64,000 nt of DNA from Olavius algarvensis associated proteobacterium Delta 3 (GTDB lineage Bacteria; Desulfobacterota; Desulfobacteria; Desulfobacterales; CAFBRK01): contig CAFBRK010000106.1 in assembly GCA_903231505.1 (NCBI GenBank), positions 45,162 to 109,161 of the forward strand. Reading direction: 5' to 3'. Below are positions 35,257 through 44,881 of this stretch, piece after piece. Below the pieces are notes generated by a model. The model had not been told where the DNA came from. It did not search any database and worked only from the letters and a program-made list of their open reading frames with translations. Numbering within the stretch: the stretch's first letter is position 1; each line of letters begins with the position of its first letter. The translations under genes were made by a program, and so were the position numbers.

Positions 35257-36957
35257 ATGCAGGAACTGACCAAGGCCCAGCAGGGCCGGATCGCCATCCG
35301 GGCATTCAAGACCATCGCCAACGGTCTGGCGTTGCGCGGATTTTACCGGCCCAATGGCCAATCCGGAAAGACCCTGGAACGGGCTCTTTGTATGCTCTCC
35401 CCGGAAATTTACGGGAGCATGAACGATCTGCGGCGGATCGAGCTGGAAGGCCTCGAATACGTGCTTGACCGTCTCCCGAGGGGCATCGAGTCCTGCAACA
35501 GAATTGTGCTCACCGCCCAGGAGGAGTTTGAAGATACCCCTTTTGAGCCGATTCAACCCCTCAAGCGAAGACGGCTATCCTACCAGGTGTCCGACAGGGA
35601 GATTTGCTTTGTGATCACCCGCGGGCTCAGCGAGATCTATGATATCCTGACCCACATCACCTTTCTGAATATCGAGGCGAAGAAAATTTACGGCCAGATG
35701 ACCGATGACCGGGGCCAGACCACCGCCGAGTGGCAGAGCATGGCGGCTTACCTGCAGAATGGCGATGACCCGTCGGAGGGCCAGCTGGATAAGGCCCTGT
35801 GGGATCTGAGCATCCTGTTGGGACGGACTTATCAGGAAACCCGTAAGACCTTTCATTCCCTCGAAACGAGCCGCCTGGAGGCCAACAGCAACAACGGCCT
35901 CTTTCGAATCATTTATGACCTCGGAAAGCGGGTGGAAGCTGAAAACGCCGATCCGGACCATGCCCTGCGGATCTATTTTACACCGGCCTTGCAGGAACTG
36001 ATCGGTCACCATAAATATGGCGAGTCCTGGGCGCGCCACATCAGCGACACACTGCGGGAACTCGATGTACCCGATCGCCCGCTGCACATTGTCTGTGCCA
36101 ACATGCACAGCGTCGTCAACACGCTGTATGCATATGCCGCGTTGCAGGATTCACCTCCGGAGGCGGACCAGCTGGACCTGTACGAATTTTTCGGCGAAGT
36201 GCGGGACCGGTCCGAAGACGTCCGGGAGTTTGCCCTGAACCATGGCCTCATCGAATTGCCGGACATCTCCGGTGCCCAGATCGACTGTCAGATTATCGAT
36301 CCCCTCCACCTGGCGGCCATTCCGTTGCATCCGGGCGTCCACATCAACCCGATGGCGATTGAGGCACGCCAGCCGCTCATTCTGGTCATGGATTATGCAT
36401 TCGGCACGCAGGCCTTCGAGGTGATGGACGAACTGCTCGATGTCCTGTGTGCCGGGGAGGATAACCGGTCAATGGGTGTCGATTCGATATCGATCATGGG
36501 CAAGGCCGGAATCCTCCCCGGTCAAAAAGGGGACATCATGCTGGCCACCGCCCATGTTCTCGAGGGATCCACGGACAACTACATCGTCGACAACGATCTT
36601 TCGCCTACGGATTTTGATTGTCCGGAGACGATTTACGTCGGCCCCATGGTGACCGTGCTGGGTACGTCTCTCCAGAACCGCGACGTGCTCGAACGATTTC
36701 AAACCACCACCTGGCAAGCGGTGGGGCTGGAGATGGAGGGCGGGCACTATCAGCGGGCCATCAGTGCCGCCGTGATCAGGGGGCATATTCCCTCGGACGT
36801 CAAACTCCGCTATGCCTACTACGCATCGGACAATCCCCTGGTCAGTGGCCAGACCCTGGCATCGGGCGGCATGGGGGATGAAGGGATTCTACCGACCTAC
36901 ATGATCACCAAGGTCATCCTCGAGAAAATACTGAATGGATCGGGTGCTTCGCAATAG
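35257..36957 (+). CDS. Large conserved protein with nucleosidase/phosphorylase-like C-terminus (DUF6909-like)
   Basis: The 566-residue cytoplasmic protein has no signal or membrane segments. The C-terminal 200 residues carry features of the PNP/MTA-SAH nucleosidase superfamily: SISIMGKAGILPGQKGDIMLATAHVLEG, VGPMVTVLGTSLQNRDVLERF and especially AVGLEMEGGHYQRAI, which resembles the ribose-binding MEG/MEA motif. The N-terminal 330 residues (FKTIANGLALRGFYRPNGQSG...) are unlike known phosphorylases. I believe this corresponds to the uncharacterised DUF6909 family. ATG 35257 follows GGGGGA. It stands alone on its strand with gaps of 253 and 302 bp. Confidence 0.65.
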   Translation: MQELTKAQQGRIAIRAFKTIANGLALRGFYRPNGQSGKTLERALCMLSPEIYGSMNDLRRIELEGLEYVLDRLPRGIESCNRIVLTAQEEFEDTPFEPIQPLKRRRLSYQVSDREICFVITRGLSEIYDILTHITFLNIEAKKIYGQMTDDRGQTTAEWQSMAAYLQNGDDPSEGQLDKALWDLSILLGRTYQETRKTFHSLETSRLEANSNNGLFRIIYDLGKRVEAENADPDHALRIYFTPALQELIGHHKYGESWARHISDTLRELDVPDRPLHIVCANMHSVVNTLYAYAALQDSPPEADQLDLYEFFGEVRDRSEDVREFALNHGLIELPDISGAQIDCQIIDPLHLAAIPLHPGVHINPMAIEARQPLILVMDYAFGTQAFEVMDELLDVLCAGEDNRSMGVDSISIMGKAGILPGQKGDIMLATAHVLEGSTDNYIVDNDLSPTDFDCPETIYVGPMVTVLGTSLQNRDVLERFQTTTWQAVGLEMEGGHYQRAISAAVIRGHIPSDVKLRYAYYASDNPLVSGQTLASGGMGDEGILPTYMITKVILEKILNGSGASQ

Positions 36958-37259
36958 AAGTTCTGCTGGAAGAATCCCTCGATGATGTTTATATTGATTC
37001 TGGTTCAATGAAAAACTCCGGTAGCGACAGTTCACCACGAGACCACGAGGGAGCGAAGGCAAGAAAATGCTTTCCATTGCGTTCGTGCTTGTATTGGCCG
37101 TTGTGGTGCGAGGCCCCTTGTGTCCCTCAACGGAAGCTTTCCGGATCACCTCGGCATGGTAGTCGTGAAGTTCCATAATCATTCAATAGGATAGTACATG
37201 CGACCGGCGGGGAGCCGTTGCAGGTCGGTTTATATCAAGAAAGACTCGGTGGAGACAGC
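36958..37259. other. Intergenic gap with word repeats
   Basis: It contains CACCACGAGACCACGAGG-type repeated words around 37033-37050. A minus-strand open frame here (MELHDYHAEVIRKASVEGHKG...) looks like a decayed start of a GxxExxY-type protein and then turns into repeat sequence. I do not call a gene. Confidence 0.45.
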
Positions 37260-38024
37260 ATGAAGCCATTTAAGTGGACCATTGTGTTCTCGATAATGAC
37301 CCTGGTGCTATTGGGCACAGGGCGGGTTTCGATAGCCGAACCGGATGAACCACAAGAGCCGGCACCCCGGATTTATCGGTCCATGGGGGTTATGCCATTT
37401 TTTATGGGACAGTGGAATCCCAAGGCCAAAGATGCCGAGCAGAACATGCTGTCCTGCTCGTTATCCCAGGTCTGCGCCCTGGATCCGTCCATCCGCCTGG
37501 GGGCGGACCGTGCCGTGACCCGGATGGTATTTGACTGGCTCAATATACGGTTCGACCGGGAACTGATTCCCCTGGAGCGATCCAGGGAGGGCTTCGTGCA
37601 GCTCGCGGTGGATCTTGAAAACGACACTCCGCGGAAGCTCACGAAAGATCTGGGCAACATGATTGGGGCGGACCTGATCGTCACCGTCACCGTCTGGCGC
37701 TATCGGGACCGGGGTGGTGTCGACGGCTTCCCCGACAGTCCGGCGTCGGTGGGTTTTGTCATCTATCTTGTCGATGTGGAAACCGGGACCCGTATTTGGC
37801 AGGGGATTTTCGACGGGTCCCAGGAGTCACTGACGAGAATATCGCTGAAATCTCCCCTGAAGATGGAGGGCAGCCTGAAATGGTTGTCGGCCAACGAGCT
37901 TGCCAAGCGTGGCGTAAATGTGGCCATGAAGGCATTTCCCACCACCCTGGAGGAAATACAAACCCCCATTCAGGGCTCGAAAGATAATGTTTCCCAAGAA
38001 AAATCCAATGCCGGCAAGGGATAA
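37260..38024 (+). CDS. Exported CsgG/LpoB-like protein of unknown role
   Basis: The roughly 254-residue protein begins with a signal peptide (MKPFKWTIVFSIMTLVLLGT...) after GGTGGAG. The body has the layout of CsgG/GNA1162-type envelope proteins: MGVMPFFMG (target 'mavlPF'), LGNMIGADLIVTVTVWRYRDRGG, then FVIYLVDVETGTRIWQGIFDGSQESL. It lacks a lipobox cysteine at the signal cleavage site, so it is probably soluble in the periplasm. The C-terminus is hydrophilic. It may assist the transporter or channel encoded just downstream; this is not shown by the sequence. Confidence 0.6.
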   Translation: MKPFKWTIVFSIMTLVLLGTGRVSIAEPDEPQEPAPRIYRSMGVMPFFMGQWNPKAKDAEQNMLSCSLSQVCALDPSIRLGADRAVTRMVFDWLNIRFDRELIPLERSREGFVQLAVDLENDTPRKLTKDLGNMIGADLIVTVTVWRYRDRGGVDGFPDSPASVGFVIYLVDVETGTRIWQGIFDGSQESLTRISLKSPLKMEGSLKWLSANELAKRGVNVAMKAFPTTLEEIQTPIQGSKDNVSQEKSNAGKG

Positions 38025-38080
38025 TCTTCAAGTTAAACGATGAGAGCACCCGTCCATCCCAAACATTTGCCGATTGCGGC

Positions 38081-40654
38081 ATGACACCAAAGAAAACCCC
38101 ATCTTCCGAAACCGGCGGCACCCTGGGCACCTTTGCCGGGGTGTTTACACCGAGCATCCTGACCATTCTGGGCATTATCCTATTCTTGCGGCTGGGTTAC
38201 GTTGTCGGTAGCGCCGGCCTGGGCCGGGCGTTGCTGATGATCGGTCTGGCCAATGTTATTTCCATTTTAACCAGCATTTCCCTGGCTGCCGTGGCCACCA
38301 ATTTCAAGGTCAAAGGCGGCGGAGACTATTACCTGATATCCCGGACCCTGGGGGTGGAGTTCGGCGGGGCCATCGGCGTTGTCCTGTTTCTGGCCCAGTC
38401 GGTTTCCATAGCGTTTTATTGTATCGGATTTGGGGAAGCGGTCTCGGTCATGCTTCCCCAGGGATATACGATCCCCGCCCGTCTGATCGCGGTAATGGCG
38501 GTTGGGTTCCTGTTTGTCTTCGCCTGGCTGGGCGCCGATTGGGCCACCAAGTTTCAGTACGTGGTCATGGCGCTCCTGTGTGCCGCCCTGCTGTCCTTTT
38601 TCTGGGGAGGCCTGCCCGGTTGGGATTCTCGATTGGCGTCCCAAAACTGGGCCACGCCCGATGGCAGCCCGGCCTTCTGGGTTGTTTTCGCCATTTTTTT
38701 TCCGGCCGTCACCGGATTTACCCAGGGTGTCAGCATGTCGGGAGATCTGAAGGATCCCGGGCGGAGCCTTCCCCGGGGGACCTTCATGGCCGTGGGCCTG
38801 TCCATTGTCGTGTATTTCGGCGTTGCCGTTGTATTTGCCGGGTCCTTGCCGAACAGTTTTCTGGCGCGCGACTACGGTGCCATGAAACAGGTGGCCCGTT
38901 TCGGATTTCTCATCGACGCCGGAGTCATTTCGGCCACGCTCTCCTCGGCCATGGCCTCTTTTCTCGGGGCGCCCCGGATTCTCCAATCCCTTGCCGGGGA
39001 CCGGATATTCCCCTTCCTCAATCCCTTTGCCAAAGGCTCCGGACCGGCGCAAAATCCGAGACGTGGGGTGCTGCTGTCGGCCGGGATCGCCGGTTTGACC
39101 ATTGCCCTGGGCAGCCTGAACGTTATCGCGCCGGTGGTATCGATGTTCTTTCTCATTTCCTACGGCCTGCTCAATTATGCCACCTTCTACGAGGCCCGTT
39201 CCTTCAGCCCGTCGTTTCGCCCGAAGTTCCGATGGTTCGATTACCGGGTCAGCCTGGTCGGCGCCCTGGCGTGCATGGGGGTTATTCTCGCCATCGATTT
39301 CAAGACCGGGCTGATTGCCGGGTCGGTATTGTTTGGTATTTTCCAATACATCAAGCGCAGTGCCGGGCCGGCACGCTGGGCGGACAGCCAGCGGTCCCAC
39401 GCGCTCCAACGCATCCGAACCCACCTGCTGAGCATGGGGCTGCAGCCCGAGCACCCCAGGTATTGGCGCCCCCAGATTCTGGCCTTTTCAGTGGATCCGG
39501 ACCATCGGACCCGATTGCTCACATTCGCCTCCTGGATCGAGGGTAGAAGCGGCATGACCACCGTGGTCCGCATCGTCGAGGGCGAGGGGGTATCCGTTCG
39601 GCGACAGCGCCAAATCGCCACCAAGGAGCTGACGGAAGATCTGATCGAAAAAAAATTGCAGGCCTTTCCCCTCGTGGTCGCCGCGCCCGACATCCAGACC
39701 GGAACTGAAATTGTTGTCCAATCCGTGGGGATCGGTCCGCTCCGGGCAAACACGGTGCTCCTGAATTGGCTCGGAGAAACACCTGCCGACGGGGAGGGTT
39801 TTCGACTGCTACGGCTCGGAGCGAATCTTCGCGCGGCGTATCGTCTCGGCCAGAATATTATTGTGTTCGAGTGCACGGATCTGGAGTGGAAACTCCTGCA
39901 AGAGGTACCTCCGGAAAAGCGGCGGATCGATGTCTGGTGGTTCAACGATGCCAGTAGCCGGTTGATGTTGCTGCTGGCTTACCTCATGACCCGAAGCCCT
40001 GATTGGGAGAACGCCCGCATCCGGGTGCTCACCCATTGCCCTGGGGGGACCGATGCGTGCGCCATAGGGTTGGCCCAGACCCTTGAAGAGGTCCGGATCG
40101 AAGCCGACGCTGAGACGGTATCCGACACACGGGTTTCGACCCTAACGGAACACTCTGCTGATGCCGCTATTGTCTTTCTCCCTTTTCGATTCCACTACAA
40201 TCAAATCCGGACGCCCTTTGATGGTGCCGTGGACGAAGTCCTGGCCGATTTGCCGGCAACGGCGATCGTGCTGGCCGCAGAAGACATCGATCTGGAGGCT
40301 GAACCCGAGGAAGGCCCTCCTGCCGAGTTTGCCGCTGCCCAGGATGCCTACACAGATGCGAAACGAAGATTCAAAAAAATAGAAAAAGAAGCGACAGCAA
40401 CCGCGGCGGTGGAGGATCAAACACGACGCGCTCTGGACGATACCATGGCTTCCGGTGCGGACCCGGAGACGCTTCAAGGGGCTCAGTCCGCATATGCGAC
40501 GGCCCGGAAAGAATCGGACCGAGCGGCCAGAAAGGCCGCAAAAACAAAGGCTCAGCTGGACCAGGCCGCTCAGGATCTCAAGCGTCTGGGGGTGGTCCCC
40601 GAAGAAGAACAGACCCAAAATTCCGGCGTGTCCTCTGCGTCGCCCGATAAGTGA
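38081..40654 (+). CDS. SLC12 (Na-K-Cl cotransporter)-family transporter with coiled-coil tail
   Basis: The 857-residue protein has about 12 hydrophobic helices in residues 15-430, starting GTFAGVFTPSILTILGIILFLRLGYVVGSAGL, the hallmark of cation-chloride cotransporters within the APC superfamily. A soluble SLC12-like C-terminal domain follows (LLTFASWIEGRSGMTTVVRIVEG; VVAAPDIQTGTEIVVQSVGIGPLRANTVLLNW). The last 95 residues are an alanine-rich coiled coil (DAYTDAKRRFKKIEKEATATAAVEDQ). Expected role: ion-coupled chloride/cation or amino-acid transport. The following channel gene suggests an osmotic-balance theme, shared with proVWX. Confidence 0.87.
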   Translation: MTPKKTPSSETGGTLGTFAGVFTPSILTILGIILFLRLGYVVGSAGLGRALLMIGLANVISILTSISLAAVATNFKVKGGGDYYLISRTLGVEFGGAIGVVLFLAQSVSIAFYCIGFGEAVSVMLPQGYTIPARLIAVMAVGFLFVFAWLGADWATKFQYVVMALLCAALLSFFWGGLPGWDSRLASQNWATPDGSPAFWVVFAIFFPAVTGFTQGVSMSGDLKDPGRSLPRGTFMAVGLSIVVYFGVAVVFAGSLPNSFLARDYGAMKQVARFGFLIDAGVISATLSSAMASFLGAPRILQSLAGDRIFPFLNPFAKGSGPAQNPRRGVLLSAGIAGLTIALGSLNVIAPVVSMFFLISYGLLNYATFYEARSFSPSFRPKFRWFDYRVSLVGALACMGVILAIDFKTGLIAGSVLFGIFQYIKRSAGPARWADSQRSHALQRIRTHLLSMGLQPEHPRYWRPQILAFSVDPDHRTRLLTFASWIEGRSGMTTVVRIVEGEGVSVRRQRQIATKELTEDLIEKKLQAFPLVVAAPDIQTGTEIVVQSVGIGPLRANTVLLNWLGETPADGEGFRLLRLGANLRAAYRLGQNIIVFECTDLEWKLLQEVPPEKRRIDVWWFNDASSRLMLLLAYLMTRSPDWENARIRVLTHCPGGTDACAIGLAQTLEEVRIEADAETVSDTRVSTLTEHSADAAIVFLPFRFHYNQIRTPFDGAVDEVLADLPATAIVLAAEDIDLEAEPEEGPPAEFAAAQDAYTDAKRRFKKIEKEATATAAVEDQTRRALDDTMASGADPETLQGAQSAYATARKESDRAARKAAKTKAQLDQAAQDLKRLGVVPEEEQTQNSGVSSASPDK

Positions 40655-40796
40655 CGGCTTCGGGTTGACGCCGCTCTCCACGGATCATACGGATAGCGTA
40701 TATGTGCCGGTGGCGCAGCGTAGCCTCGGCATTGGGATTCGGTCATCTTCGGAGAAGATCGGAATGGTCCTTCGACACCCCACCAAGGGAATTCTC

Positions 40797-43352
40797 ATGT
40801 CTATGGCTGCCTGGAAAACATTTGCCACACTAGCGATCAGTGTTCTTCTTGCCACAAGTTACGCCGTCGCTGCCGCTACGGCCCAGGATATCTCCAAGCA
40901 ACCCCCTGCCACCACCTCATACAACGAGCTCATGCGCCAACTGGACCGGTTGATTGCCCTGACTCAGGCCGATCTCGACCGACAAAGAGTCCTGCTGGCG
41001 AATAGCAAGGCACTTGCGAACACCCGCAGATCCGCTTTAAACGACTACAGTATCCAGCTTGCCACCTTCTCCTATCTGAATTTGGAGCCGGACACCGCGC
41101 TCTGGGATCTTGACGCGGCTAGAACCGATATCCTCCTGGTAACGGCCGAGCTGGAACGGCTTCTTCAACAGGAAGAGGACAGGTCCACGGGAATCGAGGC
41201 CGAACTCAAGCGCGTCCGAGAGCAAGTCGCTTACCGCAAGGCCCGTCTGGAGGAGATGAAGCAAACCGGGGACAGGAGCCCGGAGGTTCAACAATTGATA
41301 TCAAAACGCCAGGAATTGATTGCTGTCCTGGGTGCGAAGCAGCGGCTCCTGGAGCAACTGCTGCCGCTGCACGAGGACTGGATCGACCGATTCAAAAGGA
41401 TTCAGTTGTCTTTTGCAGATTTGTTCCAGGCGGTCGACAGAAAGATCAAAGAGAAGTTTAAAGGGGAGATCTTCCACCGGTATTATGAGACCTTTTCCCT
41501 GTTCGACAGGGCCACCATTCTCTCCGAGTTGGCCATACTTCGCAACCTTAGCATCATGATCGTCACGACAGACCTCTGGGAAAAAGAGGTTTTGGGCCTG
41601 TGGAAAGCTTCCGGCTATGCCCTGATCGTTTGGGCTCTGTTGCTGGGCCTCACCGTTTTTCTTTCTCTCAGGCTCAAATCCTACCTTGGCGATTTACAAG
41701 AACGCCCATTTGTCAAGGCGCATGGCACGCATCGATTGGCCCTCACCCTGGCCCAACACTCCGTTGTCCTTTCCGGCCTGACGCTGTTTTTTTACATGTC
41801 GACCCGTATTGACACGTTTTACTATTCCTGGTTTTCCCTGGTCATCATCACCCGACTGCTCTGGATTTGGCTTCTCACCCGCTGGGGACTGATTCTGCTT
41901 TCCAACCTGGAACCATCGTCACTGCCGGACCGCAGCCGGTCCTACCTGATCGTGTTACTTAACGCTATCCGATACGCCGGGACGATCCATCTCATCGCCA
42001 GCTTTATTCAAGGGGATGTGGGCATCCTGATGTCCTGGTATCGGCTGTTCATCGATTTCGGGCTGTTTGTCTGGGTTGTGCTGTTTTGGAAAACGGTGCC
42101 CCAAACAACGTTTTCGAACCGGCACCATCTCATGAAACCGGCCCTGACGGCCATCACCTACGGCATACCGATTGTGGGATTTCTCATGGAGCTGGCCGGA
42201 TACACGAAGCTGACGATTCACTGGCATTTCGCCTGGGCCCACACAGGGGCGGTGGTGTTGTGGTGGTCTCTGTTTGCCGGCATGCTGATGGAGTGGGATC
42301 GGGTGTACCACGAAAAGACGGCCTCCGGAGGGGAGGAACCGGCTTCCTATACGATCCTCTGGTTGCGGATCCGGATTGGCCAGCTGACCTGGCTGCTATC
42401 CCTGGGTATCGTCCTGATCGGTGCCTGGGGCGGCCAACGCGCCATATTGCTTAAAATTTACCAGGCCCTGACCCATCCGATTACCCTCGGCAAGATGTCC
42501 TTCAGCGTCATGGGGGTCTTTTACGCCATCCTGGTACTCCTGGCGACCCATGTCGCCGCCCGGTTCTGGAGGCAGTTTTTCCGCTCACAGTTTTTGAGCC
42601 GAAGCGGCATGGAGGAAGGGCTCCAGAGGTCGATCGCGACGATATCGGTATACGTTCTATGGGCGTTCGGCATCCTGATCGCCCTGCATGTGTTCGGGCT
42701 GAATACGGCATCCCTGGCCGTGGCGTTCGGCGCCATCGGCATCGGTATCGGTTTTGGCCTTCAGAATATCGTCAACAATCTGGTGTCCGGCATCATATTG
42801 CTTTTCGAGCGGCCGATACAGGTGGGAGACGATGTGGAGATTAACGGCATCTGGGCCACGGTAAAGAAAATTAACGTTCGGGCCACGGTGGTGCAGACCT
42901 ATGACAACGCCTCGTTGATCATCCCCAATTCGGAATTTATCAGTAGCCAGGTGACCAACTGGAGCTTCAAGGACAAGCGGGTGCGACGCAACATCCATGT
43001 CGGCGTCGCCTACGGGTCGGATGTGGAACTGGTCCGGAAAACGATTCTGGAGGTGGTCGACGCGATTCCAGATGTTCTCTATCATCCGAAACCGGAAGTC
43101 CTGTTTCTGGATTTCGGTGACAGTGCATTGATTTTCAGGTTGCGGGTATGGGTGTTCATTGACCGGTTCATGGCCACGGAGTCTCAGATACGCTTTGAGA
43201 TCGACAAGAAGTTCAGGGAACGCGATATCGTAATCGCATTCCCCCAACGGGATATTCACATCCGATCGACTGTCGGAGAAAAGCGTCAGGAATTAATTGT
43301 TGAGGAAATAAACGATGCTGAGGAGGGGATCGATCAACCGAAGAAAGGATGA
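40797..43352 (+). CDS. Large MscS-family mechanosensitive ion channel
   Basis: The roughly 850-residue protein has a signal peptide (AAWKTFATLAISVLLATSYAVAA) and a periplasmic coiled-coil domain (RLIALTQADLDRQRVLLANSK; LVTAELERLLQQEEDRSTGIEAELKRV). Several transmembrane helices follow, then the MscS pore and beta domain: LGLNTASLAVAFGAIGIGIGFGLQNIVNNLVSGIILLFERP, VGDDVEINGIWATVKKINVRATVVQTYDN. This is the MscK/YbiO-like architecture of an osmotic safety valve. I chose ATG 40797 (AAGGGA six bases upstream). ATG 40764 with GGAGAAG is an alternative giving 11 more residues. Confidence 0.9.
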   Translation: MSMAAWKTFATLAISVLLATSYAVAAATAQDISKQPPATTSYNELMRQLDRLIALTQADLDRQRVLLANSKALANTRRSALNDYSIQLATFSYLNLEPDTALWDLDAARTDILLVTAELERLLQQEEDRSTGIEAELKRVREQVAYRKARLEEMKQTGDRSPEVQQLISKRQELIAVLGAKQRLLEQLLPLHEDWIDRFKRIQLSFADLFQAVDRKIKEKFKGEIFHRYYETFSLFDRATILSELAILRNLSIMIVTTDLWEKEVLGLWKASGYALIVWALLLGLTVFLSLRLKSYLGDLQERPFVKAHGTHRLALTLAQHSVVLSGLTLFFYMSTRIDTFYYSWFSLVIITRLLWIWLLTRWGLILLSNLEPSSLPDRSRSYLIVLLNAIRYAGTIHLIASFIQGDVGILMSWYRLFIDFGLFVWVVLFWKTVPQTTFSNRHHLMKPALTAITYGIPIVGFLMELAGYTKLTIHWHFAWAHTGAVVLWWSLFAGMLMEWDRVYHEKTASGGEEPASYTILWLRIRIGQLTWLLSLGIVLIGAWGGQRAILLKIYQALTHPITLGKMSFSVMGVFYAILVLLATHVAARFWRQFFRSQFLSRSGMEEGLQRSIATISVYVLWAFGILIALHVFGLNTASLAVAFGAIGIGIGFGLQNIVNNLVSGIILLFERPIQVGDDVEINGIWATVKKINVRATVVQTYDNASLIIPNSEFISSQVTNWSFKDKRVRRNIHVGVAYGSDVELVRKTILEVVDAIPDVLYHPKPEVLFLDFGDSALIFRLRVWVFIDRFMATESQIRFEIDKKFRERDIVIAFPQRDIHIRSTVGEKRQELIVEEINDAEEGIDQPKKG

Positions 43353-43668
43353 TTTCTATCAATTGCCAAAAAAAGTTCCGTTTAAGTGAAACGTGTTTCT
43401 GTCAACACAACACCGTGTCGAGAGAATGTGGCCCATAGATGCTCGGCGTCGGGATCGCTATCGGTATCGGTATCGAAACAGGACGGTTATCTTCGAACCC
43501 GATACCGATTCCGAACCCGATACCGATTCCGATGACTCCAGTACGTTGGAATTTGGTTAACGTTTCTCAATCGGAGCGGAATTCTGGCATCTGCTATAGG
43601 TGGCGATCCATCAAATTACAAATCCCAAACACCAAACACGAAACACTAAATACGAATCGTCACGTTAT
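43353..43668. repeat. 316-bp gap filled with word repeats
   Basis: Positions 43447-43545 contain ATCGGTATCGGTATCG words followed by CCGATACCGATTCCGAACC words on the same strand, forming an imperfect inverted repeat. A degenerate copy (about 19 of 25) of the dispersed 25-bp element lies at 43573-43597 in minus orientation. CCAAACACCAAACACGAAAC words follow at 43625-43655. No gene. Confidence 0.7.
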
Positions 43669-44109
43669 TCAATCAATCTCTATCTGCTTGGGTTTCCGTT
43701 CTTCGGGTTTCGGGATTTCAATCTTGAGCACCCCCTGTTTAAAGGTGGCCTTGATCGACTCCGGTTCCACATAGGCGGGCAGGGTGAACGTGCGCTGGAA
43801 CCATCCGAACCGTCTCTCCCGTTGGTAATAGTTTTCCTCTTTACGGTCGGCTTCCAGCTTGCGTTCGCCCTTGATGGAAAGTACGTTTTCCTTCAGGTCG
43901 ATGGAAATGTCGTCCTTGTTTATCCCCGGCACCTCGACCTCGATAACAATGGCGGATTCGGTATCCAGGATGTCGACCGGCGGCCGCCAGATCCCGGGAC
44001 CCTGCTCATCGCTTTCTCCGGTCCGGGGGAAGGCTTCCTCGAACAGCCGGTTGATCCTGTCCTGAAGGCTCGTCAAATCATGAAACGGATCCCATTTTAC
44101 AATCGACAT
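43669..44109 (-). CDS. Hsp20/alpha-crystallin small heat-shock protein
   Basis: The 146-residue ATP-independent holdase chaperone has an N-terminus of MSIVKWDPFHDLTSLQDRINRLFEEAF, typical of deltaproteobacterial Hsp20. The alpha-crystallin domain (IVIEVEVPGINKDDISIDLKENVLSIKGERK) ends in FTLPAYVEPESIKATFKQGVLKIEIPKPE with the C-terminal IEI-type anchoring motif. Start ATG 44109 follows AGGGAGG. An ATG seven codons upstream has no such site. Confidence 0.93.
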   Translation of the reverse strand: MSIVKWDPFHDLTSLQDRINRLFEEAFPRTGESDEQGPGIWRPPVDILDTESAIVIEVEVPGINKDDISIDLKENVLSIKGERKLEADRKEENYYQRERRFGWFQRTFTLPAYVEPESIKATFKQGVLKIEIPKPEERKPKQIEID

Positions 44110-44137
44110 CGTTTCCTCCCTTGTGTCCATTCCATAG

Positions 44138-44162
44138 ATAGCGATTTTCAGAATTCCGTTCC
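44138..44162 (+). repeat. 25-bp dispersed element, copy B (exact match to 6778-6802)
   Basis: All 25 bases equal those at 6778-6802. It lies 29 bp upstream of the Hsp20 start. A third copy (44882-44906) is in inverted orientation on the other side of the neighbouring unknown gene. Confidence 0.85.
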
Positions 44163-44262
44163 GAAACCTGACCCTACCTTCAATCGGAACATATTTATGG
44201 CAACTGCTCTAGTCGAAGATATGCCGACTTTATCGAATTTCAACGCATTCAAACGCATCCGG

Positions 44263-44763
44263 TCATTGCCGGGTGTTCGTTTTGTGAGCCGCTATCCTGT
44301 GTTCGAGACGGGTTATTTCCTTTTCGTATTCAGCAAGTCCGACCGATGTTGCGGATCGTAGACCCACCAACAGGGCATCGTATGCCGCGGCCAGATCTTT
44401 TTCCAATTGGGATACCCGCGCCTCCTGCCCGACGATCCACTCCGGCATAAACACCGCATAGTCCGAAAGGGCGGCATCCAGACTATGGTAGGATTTCTCC
44501 AGTAACGGTGCCACATCCGTTCCCTCCACCGCAATCGGTTCCACGGCATTACTTTGCCTGGCGCCCAACAATTTCCACCCGCCTTTATACAAGGTCAATT
44601 TCCCGTCGTCGATCTTGGAGAAAAATTCCGGAGAGGGATAGTAGGTTACGGCGATGATGCTGCCTGCAAGTACAACGCCCAAAATAATGAGAACCCAGAT
44701 TCTTCTCTTCCGGCGTTTCGGGGGTGCCGCTTCTTGCTGGGGGTGCTCCTGTTGTTCCACCAT
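44263..44763 (-). CDS. Membrane-anchored protein of unknown function
   Basis: The 166-residue protein has a short charged cytoplasmic start, one transmembrane helix (IWVLIILGVVLAGSIIAVTYY), then a periplasmic domain with a Lys/Gly-rich strand (FFSKIDDGKLTLYKGGW) and a helical C-terminus with coiled-coil tendency (GQEARVSQLEKDLAAAYDALLVGL...EKEITRLEHRIAAH). I do not recognise the family. It is flanked by inverted copies of the 25-bp dispersed repeat at 44138 and 44882. Confidence 0.65.
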   Translation of the reverse strand: MVEQQEHPQQEAAPPKRRKRRIWVLIILGVVLAGSIIAVTYYPSPEFFSKIDDGKLTLYKGGWKLLGARQSNAVEPIAVEGTDVAPLLEKSYHSLDAALSDYAVFMPEWIVGQEARVSQLEKDLAAAYDALLVGLRSATSVGLAEYEKEITRLEHRIAAHKTNTRQ

Positions 44764-44881
44764 GTGGTTTCCTTTCGTTGGTCAAATATAGCCGTTGTCA
44801 TACATATGTTCCGATTGAAGGCACGGGTCCGGGGTCTGGATCCTCCCGAGGCGGATAAATGTTTTCACTGCAAGTGGTTTC

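Noticed and set aside
36889..37182. GxxExxY-like protein on the minus strand
   Set aside because: Only about 20 N-terminal residues look family-like. The rest is repeat sequence and overlaps the 3' end of the nucleosidase-like gene.
38267..39454. 395-codon minus-strand frame opposite the SLC12-like transporter
   Set aside because: Antisense to strong transmembrane and family motifs, and rich in Gly/Arg/Gln with no domain.
43439..43774. Open frame encoding IGIGIGIE and PIPIPNPIPIP repeats
   Set aside because: It is a direct translation of the TATCGG/CCGATACC word repeats and runs into the Hsp20 antisense strand.
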